Below are positions 35,390 to 45,170 of a stretch of DNA of 64,000 bases, piece by piece. The DNA is from an uncultured Oscillospiraceae bacterium (GTDB lineage Bacteria; Bacillota; Clostridia; Oscillospirales; Oscillospiraceae). Where the stretch lies: NCBI GenBank assembly GCA_947628185.1, contig CANQYW010000004.1, positions 1-64,000 on the forward strand, written 5' to 3'. How positions within the stretch are numbered: the first letter of the stretch is position 1; every line of letters begins with the position of its first letter. Made by a program: the position numbers and the translations under genes. A model generated the notes under the pieces. That model saw only the letters and a program-made list of their open reading frames with translations. It had not been told where the DNA came from and searched no databases.

Positions 35390-37633
35390 ATGAGAAATAT
35401 TGCGAAAGTCGCCGTCTCAGCCGCCGTATACTCTATAGATAAACCCTACTCCTATGTGATCCCTGAGAGCCTATTGGACACCGTTTCCGCCGGTTCCCGG
35501 GTCATAGTCCCCTTTGGCCGGGGCAACAAGCGCTCCGAGGGGATAGTCTTGGCCCTGGAGGATGAGTCCCAGCGCCAGGAGCTAAAGTGCATAGAGTCCG
35601 TGATGGACCCGGAGCCCGTGTTCTCCCAGGAACAGTTGAAACTCGCCCTCTGGATGCGGGAGAGGTTCTTCTGCACCCTCTACGAGGCCGCCAGGGCCAT
35701 GCTACCCGCGGGGATGTGGTACTCCTCCGACGGCCACAGGATCGGTGACAAGACCCAAAAATTCGTCACGCTGGCGGTCTCCGGCGAGGAGGCCACGCTC
35801 ATTGCCGCGCAGCGCCGCATGAGGGCCCCGAGGCAGGCGGAGGTCTTGAACGTCTTGGCAGATGTGGGGGAGGCAGCCGTCGCCGACGTCTGCGCCTTCG
35901 CCTCGGTGACGTCCGCCACGGTCACCGCCCTTGAGAAACAGGGCCTTGTCACGGTCTCGGTGCGGGAGGTCTACAGGCGGCCCAATGTGCGCCGGGATGG
36001 ACGCAGAGGAGGGCAGATAGAGCTGACGCGGGAGCAGGAGAGCGCCTATAGGGGCCTTCTCGCCCTCATGGAGGAGGGCGTACCCCACGCGGCTCTGCTA
36101 TTCGGCGTCACAGGCAGCGGGAAGACGAGCGTCTATATAAGGCTCGTCCAGGACGCGCTATCGTCCGGGAGGACAGCCATAGTGCTGGTGCCGGAGATAG
36201 CTTTGACCCCCCAGCTCGTGGGGGTCTTCTCAAGTTACTTCGGGGACGACATAGCCTTGCTCCACAGTTCCCTCACCATGGGTGAGCGGTACGACGAGTG
36301 GAAGAGGATAAACAACGGCTCCGTGAAGGTTGTCATCGGCACCCGCTCCGCCATCTTTGCGCCGCTTAAAAATATCGGCCTCATCGTCATTGACGAGGAA
36401 CAGGAACACACCTATAAATCCGAAAATTCCCCCCGCTACCACGCCAGGGACGTGGCCAAGTTCCGCTGTGTGCGGGAGAACGCCCTGCTGGTCCTGGGAT
36501 CCGCCACGCCGAGTGTAGAGTCCATGTACGCCGCCCGGGCCGGGCGCTACAGCCTCTTTACTATTGCGAACCGCTTTAACGCAAACCCCCTGCCGGAGGT
36601 GCTCATCGCTGATATGCGCCGGGAGATCAAGGAGGGCAACGGCGGTGTGGTGGGCGGGCTCCTGCGGGAGGAGCTTAAAAAGAATATAGACCGCGGCGAG
36701 CAGAGCATACTCTTTTTAAACCGCCGGGGGGCCTCGGGGCTTGTCATGTGCGGTGAGTGCGGCCACGTTTTCACATGCCGTAATTGCAGCGTGTCCATGA
36801 CGTACCACTCCGTCGGCAGGAGACTGCGCTGTCACTACTGCGGGTCCTCTCAGCCGCTGCCGGAGTGCTGTCCCGAGTGCGGCGGGAAACTAAAGTTCGT
36901 GGGCGCCGGTACGCAGAAATTGGAGGAGGAGCTCGCCGAGATCTTCCCGGGCGTCGGGGTCATACGCATGGACACCGACACCGTCTCAAAGGCCGGTTCC
37001 CATCAAAAGCTCCTGGACAAGTTTAAAAAGGACAACGTGCCCATACTCCTGGGCACACAGATGGTGACGAAGGGTCTCGACTTCTCCAATGTCACGCTGG
37101 CTGGGGTCATCTCCGCTGACCAGTCGCTCTACGCCGGGGACTTTAGGGCCCACGAGCGGACATTCTCCCTGATAACCCAGGTGGTGGGGCGCTCCGGTAG
37201 GGGCCAGAAGGCCGGGAGGGCCGTCATTCAGACCTTCACCCCGGAAAACCCGGTACTGCTCCTGGCCGCGAAACAGGACTACATGGGCTTTTACGAGCAG
37301 GAGATCGTCACCCGGGGACTCATCTCCGCGCCGCCGATAAGGGACATCATCACCGTCACCGTGACGGGCCTTGACGAGGCGGCGGTCCTTCGCGGCTGCG
37401 TGAGGATCGGGGAGGCCCTAAGGGCCGCATGGATAGGTCCGGGACTTGAGGTGCTGGGGCCCGCACCAGCGGGCGTCACGAAAGTCAACAACAGGTTCCG
37501 CTACAAGATGACCCTGGTGCTTAAAAATAACAGCCGCAACCGGGAGATGGTGGCGGCGGTGATCCGGGGGTTCGCCCAGGACAAGGAGAACAAAAATCTT
37601 TCGGTGTTCGCGGACGCGGACCCCGTAGAATAA
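35390..37633 (+). CDS. priA: Primosomal protein N' (replication restart helicase PriA)
   Basis: 747-residue DNA helicase that reloads the replisome at stalled forks. N-terminal 3'BD domain, then Walker A GVTGSGKTS, the DEEH-type box DEEQEHTYKSE, and a zinc module of paired cysteines (CGECGHVFTCRNC, CHYCG, CPECGG), followed by motifs V and VI. ATG 35390 follows GGAGGCCTCTGGGTG; the frame from 35264 runs over rpoZ and is rejected. Confidence 0.97.
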   Translation: MRNIAKVAVSAAVYSIDKPYSYVIPESLLDTVSAGSRVIVPFGRGNKRSEGIVLALEDESQRQELKCIESVMDPEPVFSQEQLKLALWMRERFFCTLYEAARAMLPAGMWYSSDGHRIGDKTQKFVTLAVSGEEATLIAAQRRMRAPRQAEVLNVLADVGEAAVADVCAFASVTSATVTALEKQGLVTVSVREVYRRPNVRRDGRRGGQIELTREQESAYRGLLALMEEGVPHAALLFGVTGSGKTSVYIRLVQDALSSGRTAIVLVPEIALTPQLVGVFSSYFGDDIALLHSSLTMGERYDEWKRINNGSVKVVIGTRSAIFAPLKNIGLIVIDEEQEHTYKSENSPRYHARDVAKFRCVRENALLVLGSATPSVESMYAARAGRYSLFTIANRFNANPLPEVLIADMRREIKEGNGGVVGGLLREELKKNIDRGEQSILFLNRRGASGLVMCGECGHVFTCRNCSVSMTYHSVGRRLRCHYCGSSQPLPECCPECGGKLKFVGAGTQKLEEELAEIFPGVGVIRMDTDTVSKAGSHQKLLDKFKKDNVPILLGTQMVTKGLDFSNVTLAGVISADQSLYAGDFRAHERTFSLITQVVGRSGRGQKAGRAVIQTFTPENPVLLLAAKQDYMGFYEQEIVTRGLISAPPIRDIITVTVTGLDEAAVLRGCVRIGEALRAAWIGPGLEVLGPAPAGVTKVNNRFRYKMTLVLKNNSRNREMVAAVIRGFAQDKENKNLSVFADADPVE

Positions 37634-37645
37634 AGGAGAGAACAT

Positions 37646-38149
37646 ATGGCCACGAGAAACATCCGCGAGGAGGGGGACTCCATCCTCTTAAAACACAGTA
37701 GACCGGTGACGGACTTCAATAAACGGCTCCACACCCTCTTGGACGACATGCGCGAGACGCTCCTCGGCGCCGACGGCGTCGGGCTGGCCGCCCCCCAGGT
37801 GGGCGTACTGCGCCGGGCCGTCATAGTCATGGACACAAATAAGACGGAGCTCACACCCGAGGAGCAGATCATTGAGCTCATAAACCCGGAGATCGTGGAG
37901 GCCGACGGCGAACAGACCGGCAAGGAGGGGTGTCTCTCCATCCCCGGAGTCTACGGCATAGTGTCCCGTCCGGGGCATGTCCGTGTCCGGGCCCAGGACA
38001 GGTTCGGCAACACCTTTGAGGTGGAGGGCGAAGGGCTGACCGCCAGGTGTTTCTGCCACGAGATAGACCACCTGGACGGACACCTCTTCACGGAGCGCGC
38101 CCAGCGCATACTCACCGAGGAGGAGCTTGAAGAGGAGTCAGAGACTTAA
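37646..38149 (+). CDS. def: Peptide deformylase
   Basis: Removes the formyl group from new proteins. 167 residues with the three metal motifs GVGLAAPQVG, EGCLSIPG and HEIDHLDG. AAAGGAGAG precedes the ATG. Adjacent to fmt, which adds the formyl group to initiator tRNA, with no gap. Confidence 0.98.
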   Translation: MATRNIREEGDSILLKHSRPVTDFNKRLHTLLDDMRETLLGADGVGLAAPQVGVLRRAVIVMDTNKTELTPEEQIIELINPEIVEADGEQTGKEGCLSIPGVYGIVSRPGHVRVRAQDRFGNTFEVEGEGLTARCFCHEIDHLDGHLFTERAQRILTEEELEEESET

Positions 38150-39064
38150 ATGAGAGTAGTTTTCATGGGTACGCCGGACTTCGCGGCGGAATCACTGAGG
38201 GCCCTCCTGGACTCCGGCTTTGAGGTGGTGGGCGTATTCACCCAGCCCGATAAGCCGGTGGGGAGGAGACACACCCTGGAGGCTCCGCCGGTGAAGAGAC
38301 TGGCGGAGGCCCGTGGGATAGACGTCTACCAGCCAACAAAACTTCGTGACGGCACGGCCCTGGGCCTTTTGCGGGATATGAGGCCGGACGTCATAGCCGT
38401 CGTGGCCTACGGCCGGCTGCTGCCGGTGGATATTTTGGAGCTCCCGCCCCTGGGGTGCGTCAATATCCACGGCTCCCTCCTGCCAAAATACCGCGGCGCC
38501 GCCCCGATACAGTGGGCAGTCATAAACGGCGAGAGGGAGACCGGCGTCACCGCCCAGTTCATGGCGGAGGCCATGGACGCCGGTGACATCATCGACACCC
38601 GCTCTACGTCCATCTTGCCCGGCGAGACCGCCGGTGAGCTCTTTACCCGCCTCGCCCCCATGGGGGCGGAGCTCCTCTGCTCCACACTCCGCTCAATAGA
38701 GCGGGGGACCGCCGGGAGGACTCCCCAGGACCCCGGAGAGGCCACATTCGCCCCGCCACTCACGAAGGAGCTCGCGGAGCTGGACCTCAACACCGAGGGA
38801 CACCGCCTTGTGACGAAGATATTGGGCCTTGACCCCTGGCCCGTGGCGACGGTGGAGATAAACGGCGTCAAATTTAAAGTTTTCAAGGCTTTTTCAACGA
38901 AAAAGGCCGTAAAGTCCGCCCCTGGGACCCTGCTCTCGGCGGGGCCGGAGGGGATAGAGCTTGCGGTCCGGGATGGGAGCCTCACCGTCACCGAGCTCCA
39001 GGCCCCAGGCGGCAAGCGCATGAGAGCCGCGGACTATTTAAGAGGGCACCCCATATGCCCGTGA
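38150..39064 (+). CDS. fmt: Methionyl-tRNA formyltransferase
   Basis: 304 residues. The catalytic region reads NIHGSLLPKYRGAAPIQWAVINGE and the start MRVVFMGTPDFA is typical. The ATG abuts the def stop and the 3' end overlaps rsmB by ten bases. Confidence 0.98.
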   Translation: MRVVFMGTPDFAAESLRALLDSGFEVVGVFTQPDKPVGRRHTLEAPPVKRLAEARGIDVYQPTKLRDGTALGLLRDMRPDVIAVVAYGRLLPVDILELPPLGCVNIHGSLLPKYRGAAPIQWAVINGERETGVTAQFMAEAMDAGDIIDTRSTSILPGETAGELFTRLAPMGAELLCSTLRSIERGTAGRTPQDPGEATFAPPLTKELAELDLNTEGHRLVTKILGLDPWPVATVEINGVKFKVFKAFSTKKAVKSAPGTLLSAGPEGIELAVRDGSLTVTELQAPGGKRMRAADYLRGHPICP

Positions 39065-40368
39065 CCGCGAGGGACGCCGCCCTGAGAGCCCTGGGGTCTG
39101 TGCGCCGTGGGGCGAGGCCCGACATGGTGCTCGCCAATATAGGCGGCCTTGAGCCCCGGGACATGGCCCTGGCGGCGAAGATAGTGAACGGCGTTCTGCA
39201 AAATGAGATGTTCCTCGACCACTACATCGCCCTCTACGCCCGGCGGGACACCGCCGCGCTGGAGCCGGAGATCCTCGATATACTGCGCCTCTCGTCGTAC
39301 CAGCTCATCTTCCTCTCCCGCATCCCGGCCCGCGCGGCCGTGGCGGAGGGGGTGGCACTTGCGAAACGGCGCAAGCCCTGGGCGGCGGGGCTGGTGAACG
39401 CCGTCCTTCGGAGAGTGGCGGAGAATAAGGACGCGCTCCCCGCGATATCCGCCGAAAATGAGGCCCAGCGGCTCTCTATAACCTACAGTCACCCCCTCTG
39501 GCTGGTGGAGGAGCTTATCGCCCAGTTTGGTACCGAGGACGCCGCCGGTATACTGAGGGCGGACAACACCGAGCCCGCCGTCACAGCGCAGGTGAATACC
39601 CTCAAAACTTGCCCCGAGGACCTTCTTGGTAAACTCCGCTCTATTGGCCTCACAGCGCATATCTCGCCCCATTACGGCGCCGCGCTGGAGCTTGAGAACC
39701 CTGGGCCCCTCGCCGGACTTGAGCCATTTAGGGACGGCCTATTTTACGTCCAGGACCTGGCCGCCAGGATGGCGGTGAAGGCCGCCGGCGTCCGGCCCGG
39801 TATGCGCGTACTTGACATATGCAGCGCCCCCGGGGGAAAGTCCTTCGCCTGCGCCATGGACATGGAGAACAGGGGCGAGATATTGGCCTTTGACATACAC
39901 GAGAAGAAACTTGGCCTCGTGCGCGAGGGCGCGAAGAGGCTGGGGATAGATATAATGAGGACTGCCCCCGGCAACGGGCGCGTGAGAGACCCGGAGCTCG
40001 TGGACTCCGCCGATACTGTCATTTGCGACGTGCCCTGCTCGGGTCTCGGCGTCATACGCAAGAAACCCGAGATAAGATATAAGGACCGGGATGAGCTTGT
40101 GGGCCTCCCGGAGGTACAGCTTGGAATACTCGCAAACGCCGCTGGGTATGTTAAGACTGGGGGCGTCCTTCTCTACTCCACCTGCACGCTCCGCCGGGCG
40201 GAGAACGAGGATGTCATCGAGTCGTTCCTTGAGGACAACGGGAGCTTTGCCCTGGAGCCCTTTGAACTCCCCGGCGCCTTTGGCGGGTGCGGGGGCATGA
40301 TGACCATACTCCCGCACAAATTTGACACGGACGGGTTTTTCATATGCAAGATGAGACGCCTCAAGTGA
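39055..40368 (+). CDS. rsmB: 16S rRNA m5C967 methyltransferase
   Basis: 437 residues: an N-terminal NusB-like RNA-binding domain (about 1-140) and a SAM-dependent catalytic domain with LDICSAPGGKSF, the motif IV Cys in DVPCSGLG and the nucleophile Cys in YSTCTL. Modifies C967 of 16S rRNA. Overlaps fmt at its start. Confidence 0.95.
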   Translation: MPVTARDAALRALGSVRRGARPDMVLANIGGLEPRDMALAAKIVNGVLQNEMFLDHYIALYARRDTAALEPEILDILRLSSYQLIFLSRIPARAAVAEGVALAKRRKPWAAGLVNAVLRRVAENKDALPAISAENEAQRLSITYSHPLWLVEELIAQFGTEDAAGILRADNTEPAVTAQVNTLKTCPEDLLGKLRSIGLTAHISPHYGAALELENPGPLAGLEPFRDGLFYVQDLAARMAVKAAGVRPGMRVLDICSAPGGKSFACAMDMENRGEILAFDIHEKKLGLVREGAKRLGIDIMRTAPGNGRVRDPELVDSADTVICDVPCSGLGVIRKKPEIRYKDRDELVGLPEVQLGILANAAGYVKTGGVLLYSTCTLRRAENEDVIESFLEDNGSFALEPFELPGAFGGCGGMMTILPHKFDTDGFFICKMRRLK

Positions 40369-41405
40369 ATAAACGCGATATAAAATCACTCCTCCCCCAG
40401 GAGCTCGCCGCCGCGATGGGTGAGATGGGGGAGCCGGCCTACCGCTCGCGGCAGGTATTTAAGTGGCTCTGGAGCGGCGTTCGCAGTTTCGAGGAGATGA
40501 CGGATCTCCCAAAGGCCCTGCGGTCCCGGCTGGACGGCGCCTTCTATATAACCGCCCCGCAGATCGCGAGAAAACTCGTGAGCGCGCTGGACGGCACCAC
40601 GAAGTACCTCTGGCGGCTGGCGGACGGTTACTTGGTGGAGAGCGTCGTCATGCGCTACGAGCACGGGAACACCGTCTGCGTCTCCTCTCAGGTGGGCTGT
40701 GCCATGGGCTGCGCCTTCTGCGCCTCCACCATCGGCGGGAAGGTGAGGGACCTCGCCGCCTCGGAGATATTGGACCAGGTGATGTTCTCCCAGCTCGACT
40801 CGGGGCTCAAGATATCGAACATCGTCATGATGGGCATCGGGGAGCCACTGGATAACTTCGATAACGTGGTAAAATTCCTTAAAATGGTGAATTTGCCCGA
40901 ATGTCTCAATATCGGCATGAGACATATATCACTTTCTACATGCGGATTAACAGAAAAAGTTGACAAACTGGCCTGTTTGGATTTACAATTAACACTATCT
41001 GTATCGCTCCACGCGCCGGACGACGAGACGCGCTCCAAGATAATGCCCGTGAACCGGGCTTACGGTGTGGACGTGGTACTGGACGCCTCAAGGAGGTACT
41101 TTGAGCGGACCGGCCGCAGGGTGTCCTTTGAGTACGCCATGATAGACGGTGTGAACGACACCGAGCGTCACGCGAGACTGCTGGCGGAGAAATTGGCGGG
41201 GGAGAACTGCCACGTGAACCTAATACCGCTCAACCACGTGGAGGAGAGTCCGCTCTCGCCCAGCACACCGGCAAATCAGAAGAAGTTCATCGGGATCCTG
41301 AGGGCGGCCGGGATAAACGTCACGGTACGCCGGAAGTTGGGACCAGATATAAACGCCTCCTGCGGTCAGCTCCGCAGGCAGGCGGAGAGCGTGAGTCCCG
41401 GCTGA
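40344..41405 (+). CDS. rlmN: 23S rRNA (adenine2503-C2)-methyltransferase RlmN
   Basis: Radical SAM enzyme methylating A2503 of 23S rRNA and A37 of some tRNAs. 353 residues with Cys119-x3-Cys123-x2-Cys126 (GCAMGCAFC) for the cluster and a conserved Cys in NASCGQLRRQ near the end. The start may be ATG 40344, 25 bases inside rsmB, or GTG 40365, which overlaps the rsmB stop. A markedly AT-rich patch lies at about 40865-41010 and contains a promoter-like sequence. Confidence 0.96.
   Translation: MQDETPQVNKRDIKSLLPQELAAAMGEMGEPAYRSRQVFKWLWSGVRSFEEMTDLPKALRSRLDGAFYITAPQIARKLVSALDGTTKYLWRLADGYLVESVVMRYEHGNTVCVSSQVGCAMGCAFCASTIGGKVRDLAASEILDQVMFSQLDSGLKISNIVMMGIGEPLDNFDNVVKFLKMVNLPECLNIGMRHISLSTCGLTEKVDKLACLDLQLTLSVSLHAPDDETRSKIMPVNRAYGVDVVLDASRRYFERTGRRVSFEYAMIDGVNDTERHARLLAEKLAGENCHVNLIPLNHVEESPLSPSTPANQKKFIGILRAAGINVTVRRKLGPDINASCGQLRRQAESVSPG
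40960..40989 (+). promoter_or_regulatory. Promoter-like sequence inside rlmN
   Basis: Consensus TTGACA (40960-40965), 18-base spacer, TACAAT (40984-40989), inside an AT-rich patch of a GC-rich gene. It would drive prpC-prkC-rsgA, whose start lies 460 bases downstream. Confidence 0.45.
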
Positions 41406-41448
41406 CATTTCGGGGGATACGGGTATTTTACTCATCCGGGGGGATCAT

Positions 41449-42183
41449 ATGAGATATTGCGCCATAACGGATAGGGGAGCAGTGAGGAAACAGAACCAGG
41501 ACGCGGTGTTCGCGGAGTTTGACGAGTCAGCAGGCCGCGGGCTGCTCCTGGTGTGCGACGGCATGGGCGGTGCCAGGGCCGGGAACGTGGCAAGTGAGCT
41601 CACGAGCCGGGTATTCAGCCAGGAATTTTTAAAGCTGGTGTCCGGCAAGAGCGACCCCGCCGAGATCCGGGAGGACATGAAGGCGGCGCTCCGCACTGCC
41701 AATTCCGCTGTGTTCGAGCTGGCGAAGGCCGAGCCCGACTGTTACGGCATGGGCACCACTCTGGTGGCGGCATACGTCACGGGGGACACGGCGGAGATAA
41801 TTAACGTGGGGGACAGCAGGGCGTACCTCCTTGGTCACGGGACCATCTCGCAGATAACCCAGGACCACTCCGTGGTGGAGGACATGGTCCGCCGGGGCGA
41901 GATAACCCGGGAGGAGTCCCGCACGCACCCGAGGAAGAACCTCATAACCCGGGCTGTAGGCACCCAGCCCGATGTGAAGGCTGACATGTTTAAGACGGCC
42001 CTCCACCCAGGGGACATCCTTCTCCTCTGCTCCGACGGGCTCTCTAACGTTCTGACAGATGACGAGATAAGGGCCGAGACCGACGCCTCCGACGGGGTGG
42101 AGGATGCCGGCGGGCGGCTCCTTGACAAGACGCTCCAGCGCGGCGCGCCGGACAACGTCTCGGTCGTCATCCTGGGGCTGTGA
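41449..42183 (+). CDS. prpC: PP2C-family protein phosphatase (Stp/PrpC)
   Basis: 244-residue metal-dependent serine/threonine phosphatase, the partner that reverses PrkC signalling. Motifs TDRGAVRKQNQDA, CDGMGGARAGNVAS, NVGDSRAYLL and LLCSDGLSNVL carry the metal-binding Asp residues. GGGGGGATC precedes the ATG. It is followed by prkC and rsgA, the standard trio. Confidence 0.96.
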   Translation: MRYCAITDRGAVRKQNQDAVFAEFDESAGRGLLLVCDGMGGARAGNVASELTSRVFSQEFLKLVSGKSDPAEIREDMKAALRTANSAVFELAKAEPDCYGMGTTLVAAYVTGDTAEIINVGDSRAYLLGHGTISQITQDHSVVEDMVRRGEITREESRTHPRKNLITRAVGTQPDVKADMFKTALHPGDILLLCSDGLSNVLTDDEIRAETDASDGVEDAGGRLLDKTLQRGAPDNVSVVILGL

Positions 42184-42218
42184 GCCCAGAAGGCAACACT
42201 CGATTGGAGGCACATTAA

Positions 42219-44198
42219 ATGGAAGATATGTATATCGGCAAATTCTTGGATGACCGCTACGAGATACTCGAGAAGATAGGCTCCGGCGGCATGGCGGTGG
42301 TCTATAAAGCCCGGTGCCACAGGCTTAATAGGTTCGTCGCCATCAAGATATTAAAGAGCGATCTGGCCCAGGACCCCGACCTTCGCCGCCGTTTCCACGC
42401 GGAGTCCCAGGCCGTGGCCATGCTCTCACATCCAAATATCGTCTCGGTCTATGACGTGAACCACACCGACAAGGTGGACTATATCGTCATGGAGCTCATC
42501 GAGGGTATCACTCTTAAACAATACATAAATAAGAAGGGTATCCTCAACTGGAAAGAGGCCCTGCACTTCACCACCCAGATAGTGAAGGCGCTGGAGCACG
42601 CCCACTCAAGGGGCATAATCCACCGGGATATAAAGCCCCACAACATCATGATATTGAAGGACGGGAACGTGAAGGTGGCGGACTTCGGCATCGCCCGGCT
42701 CCTCACCACCCAGAACACCCTCACCCAGGAGACGCTGGGTTCCGTCCACTATATCTCCCCGGAGCAGGCGAAGGGCGGCCAGGCGGACGCCAGGTCCGAC
42801 CTCTACTCCGTGGGCGTTGTGATGTACGAGATGCTGACGAGCCGCCTCCCCTTCGAGGGGGACTCCGCCGTCTCCATCGCGATACAGCACATAAGCTCCA
42901 TCCCCCTCATGCCCAGGGAGATAAACCCCGATATCCCCGTGGGTCTCGAGGAGATAACCATGCACGCCATGGACCCCAACATCAACACCCGCTATCCCTC
43001 CGCCACGGCGCTCCTGGAGGACCTGGAGGACTTCCGCAAGAACCCCTCCATACGCTTTAACTACTCCTTCGCCCCCTCGATGGCGGACGACATCGACGAC
43101 GACCGGGGCTCAAATTACGGCTACTCCGAACCCGTCCGCCAGCCCAGGCGCAATCACGGCAACGGGGCCACGCGGGACAGGGTCTCCAGCGATGAATATA
43201 GGGACAACCGCCGCCGGGCCGGACACAACACGATGCTCGTGGGCATATTCCTCGTCACGCTCCTCCTTGTGGCGCTCGTGGTGTTCATGTGGAAGGTGGC
43301 CCTCCGGGGCTGGCTCAAGCCAGAGGAGGATGAACGGATAGAGATTCCCAATTTTGTGGACAAGATGTACGACGACGTGGTTGTGAACCCCGACTACCGG
43401 AAGTACTTCGTCTTTGAGCGGGTCTACGACTATGAGTCCGAGGAGGAGGAGGGGCGCATAATCGACCAGGTCCCCGCGTACCCCAGGACCGTCACCGTTA
43501 CGGACGACGGCATACTCGTGACGCTCACAGTCTCCGCCGGAAAGCAGGAGGAAGACCAAGTCATGCCGGACTTCTACAACAAGGAGTACCGCAGCGCCAG
43601 GAATACGCTGGAGCAGCTTGAACTCGACCTAAAGTTCGACATGGTGGAGCAGCCCAGCGACGTGATAACCGAGGGCTACATCATCGAGCAGTTGCCTGCG
43701 GCCGGCTCGCCACTGAAGCCGGGCATGACGATCACATTCATCTACAGCTCCGGCCCGGCGGATGACAAGGTCCCGGTGCCGGACCTCACGGGTCTCAGCG
43801 AGAGCAGCGCCATGTCCCGCCTCGAGGCATATGGGCTGAAGGGCAGCGTCATTGAGGAGTATAACGACACCGCCCCCAAGGGCCGGGTGTTCTTCCAGAA
43901 CTACGAGAAGGACCAGGAGGTGGGCGTCGGCACCACCATCATCTTCTATGTCTCATTGGGCCCGGAGCCCCAGCAGCCCCCTGTCGACGACAACCCTCCC
44001 AGCGGCGGTGATAACCAAGGCGGCGAGGGCCAGGGCGGCGAAGGTCAAGGCGGTGACGGCCAGGGCGGTGAGGGCCAAGGCGGCGAAGGCCAAGGCGGTG
44101 ACGGTCAGGGCGGCGAGGGCCAGGACGATCCTCCCCCTGATTACGGCGGCGAATTAGGCGACCCCGGTGAGGGCGGGGGCGTCGGCACGAATGGCTGA
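42219..44198 (+). CDS. prkC: PASTA-domain serine/threonine protein kinase
   Basis: 659-residue membrane kinase sensing muropeptides. Cytosolic kinase domain (about 11-275) with GSGGMAVVYKA, Lys43, the HRD motif 135-137 and DFG from Asp155. A transmembrane helix lies at about 338-360, then three PASTA repeats outside (about 373-440, 446-512, 515-581). After the last PASTA comes a low-complexity tail of seven GG(E/D)GQ units, which is not usual. AGGAGGCAC lies upstream of the ATG. Confidence 0.96.
   Translation: MEDMYIGKFLDDRYEILEKIGSGGMAVVYKARCHRLNRFVAIKILKSDLAQDPDLRRRFHAESQAVAMLSHPNIVSVYDVNHTDKVDYIVMELIEGITLKQYINKKGILNWKEALHFTTQIVKALEHAHSRGIIHRDIKPHNIMILKDGNVKVADFGIARLLTTQNTLTQETLGSVHYISPEQAKGGQADARSDLYSVGVVMYEMLTSRLPFEGDSAVSIAIQHISSIPLMPREINPDIPVGLEEITMHAMDPNINTRYPSATALLEDLEDFRKNPSIRFNYSFAPSMADDIDDDRGSNYGYSEPVRQPRRNHGNGATRDRVSSDEYRDNRRRAGHNTMLVGIFLVTLLLVALVVFMWKVALRGWLKPEEDERIEIPNFVDKMYDDVVVNPDYRKYFVFERVYDYESEEEEGRIIDQVPAYPRTVTVTDDGILVTLTVSAGKQEEDQVMPDFYNKEYRSARNTLEQLELDLKFDMVEQPSDVITEGYIIEQLPAAGSPLKPGMTITFIYSSGPADDKVPVPDLTGLSESSAMSRLEAYGLKGSVIEEYNDTAPKGRVFFQNYEKDQEVGVGTTIIFYVSLGPEPQQPPVDDNPPSGGDNQGGEGQGGEGQGGDGQGGEGQGGEGQGGDGQGGEGQDDPPPDYGGELGDPGEGGGVGTNG
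44019..44123 (+). repeat. Seven 15-bp repeats encoding GG(E/D)GQ in prkC
   Basis: Units GGEGQ, GGEGQ, GGDGQ, GGEGQ, GGEGQ, GGDGQ, GGEGQ follow without a break. The E-E-D pattern repeats as a triplet of units, which suggests a 45-base duplication. Confidence 0.92.
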
Positions 44199-45087
44199 CG
44201 GCACCATCTTCAAAGCGCTGAGCGGTTTCTACTACGTCAAGACCGGGGACATCGTCCTGCGCTGTAGGGCGAGGGGCCGATTTAGGTACGATAAGGAGAC
44301 GCCCCTTGTGGGGGACCAGGTGTCCGTCACGGCCACCGGCTCCGGCGAGGGCGTGGTGGACGCCATCCTGCCCCGCCGTAACTCCTTCTCAAGGCCGGCT
44401 GTGGCCAACATCGACCAGATGGTCATAATAGCCTCTGGCGTCATCCCGGTGACGGAGCCCTTCCTCATCGACCGCATGGCCGCCATAGCCGAGCACGCGG
44501 GGTGCGAGGTGGTGGTGTGCGTCAATAAGTGCGACCTTGGCGGCTCGGACCAGCTCATGGGCATATACAGGAGGGCAGGTTTCAAAACCGTCCGCACCAG
44601 CGCCGTCACGGGTGAGGGGATAGCGGAGCTCGCGTCCCTCCTCAATGGCAAGGTGAGCGTATTCACCGGGAACTCGGGCGTCGGCAAGTCGAGCATTTTA
44701 AACGCCATAGACCCCCAGTTCTCGTTGAGCGTCGGGGAGGTCAGCGAGAAACTTGGCCGCGGCCGCCACACCACCCGCCACGTGGAGCTCTTTGAGACAT
44801 CCGGCGGGGCCGTGATAGCGGACACCCCCGGTTTCTCGTCCTTTGACCTCGAGCGCATGGAGCTCACGGACCCCGTCGAGTTGCAATACGCCTTTCACGA
44901 GTTCGTCCCGTATATAGGCTCCTGCCGTTTCGCCGGCTGCGCCCATGTGAAGGAGAAGGGGTGCGCGGTCCTGGCGGCGGTGCGTGAGGGGAAGATCGAG
45001 CCCACGCGCCACTCGAGCTATGCGCGCCTCCATGAACAGCTCTCCAGCGTCAAGGAGTGGGAGCGCCCGCCGGCAGATAAGAAATGA
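44191..45087 (+). CDS. rsgA: Ribosome small subunit-dependent GTPase RsgA
   Basis: 298-residue circularly permuted GTPase for 30S maturation. An OB fold at the N-terminus is followed by G4 NKCDLGG, G1 GNSGVGKSS and G3 DTPGFSSF, then a zinc site with CRFAGCAHVKEKGC. ATG 44191 overlaps the prkC end by 8 bases; the longer frame at 44167 is less likely. Confidence 0.96.
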   Translation: MADGTIFKALSGFYYVKTGDIVLRCRARGRFRYDKETPLVGDQVSVTATGSGEGVVDAILPRRNSFSRPAVANIDQMVIIASGVIPVTEPFLIDRMAAIAEHAGCEVVVCVNKCDLGGSDQLMGIYRRAGFKTVRTSAVTGEGIAELASLLNGKVSVFTGNSGVGKSSILNAIDPQFSLSVGEVSEKLGRGRHTTRHVELFETSGGAVIADTPGFSSFDLERMELTDPVELQYAFHEFVPYIGSCRFAGCAHVKEKGCAVLAAVREGKIEPTRHSSYARLHEQLSSVKEWERPPADKK

Positions 45088-45092
45088 TTCAA

Positions 45093-45131
45093 GGCACAGC
45101 ACTGTTTTTTGGTGCTGTGCCTATAATTTTT
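45093..45131 (+). terminator. Terminator of the rsgA operon
   Basis: GGCACAGCAC (45093-45102) pairs with GTGCTGTGCC (45112-45121) over a 9-base loop, followed by TATAATTTTT. The TATAAT here has no good -35 and is best read as part of the T-rich tail. Confidence 0.85.
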
Positions 45132-45170
45132 CCCAAACGCGGGCATAGAATAGCCTGGGGGTGGAGTTTG

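Noticed and set aside
45122-45127. TATAAT after rsgA
   Set aside because: Part of the terminator tail; the bases 17 upstream lie in the stem and do not resemble a -35.
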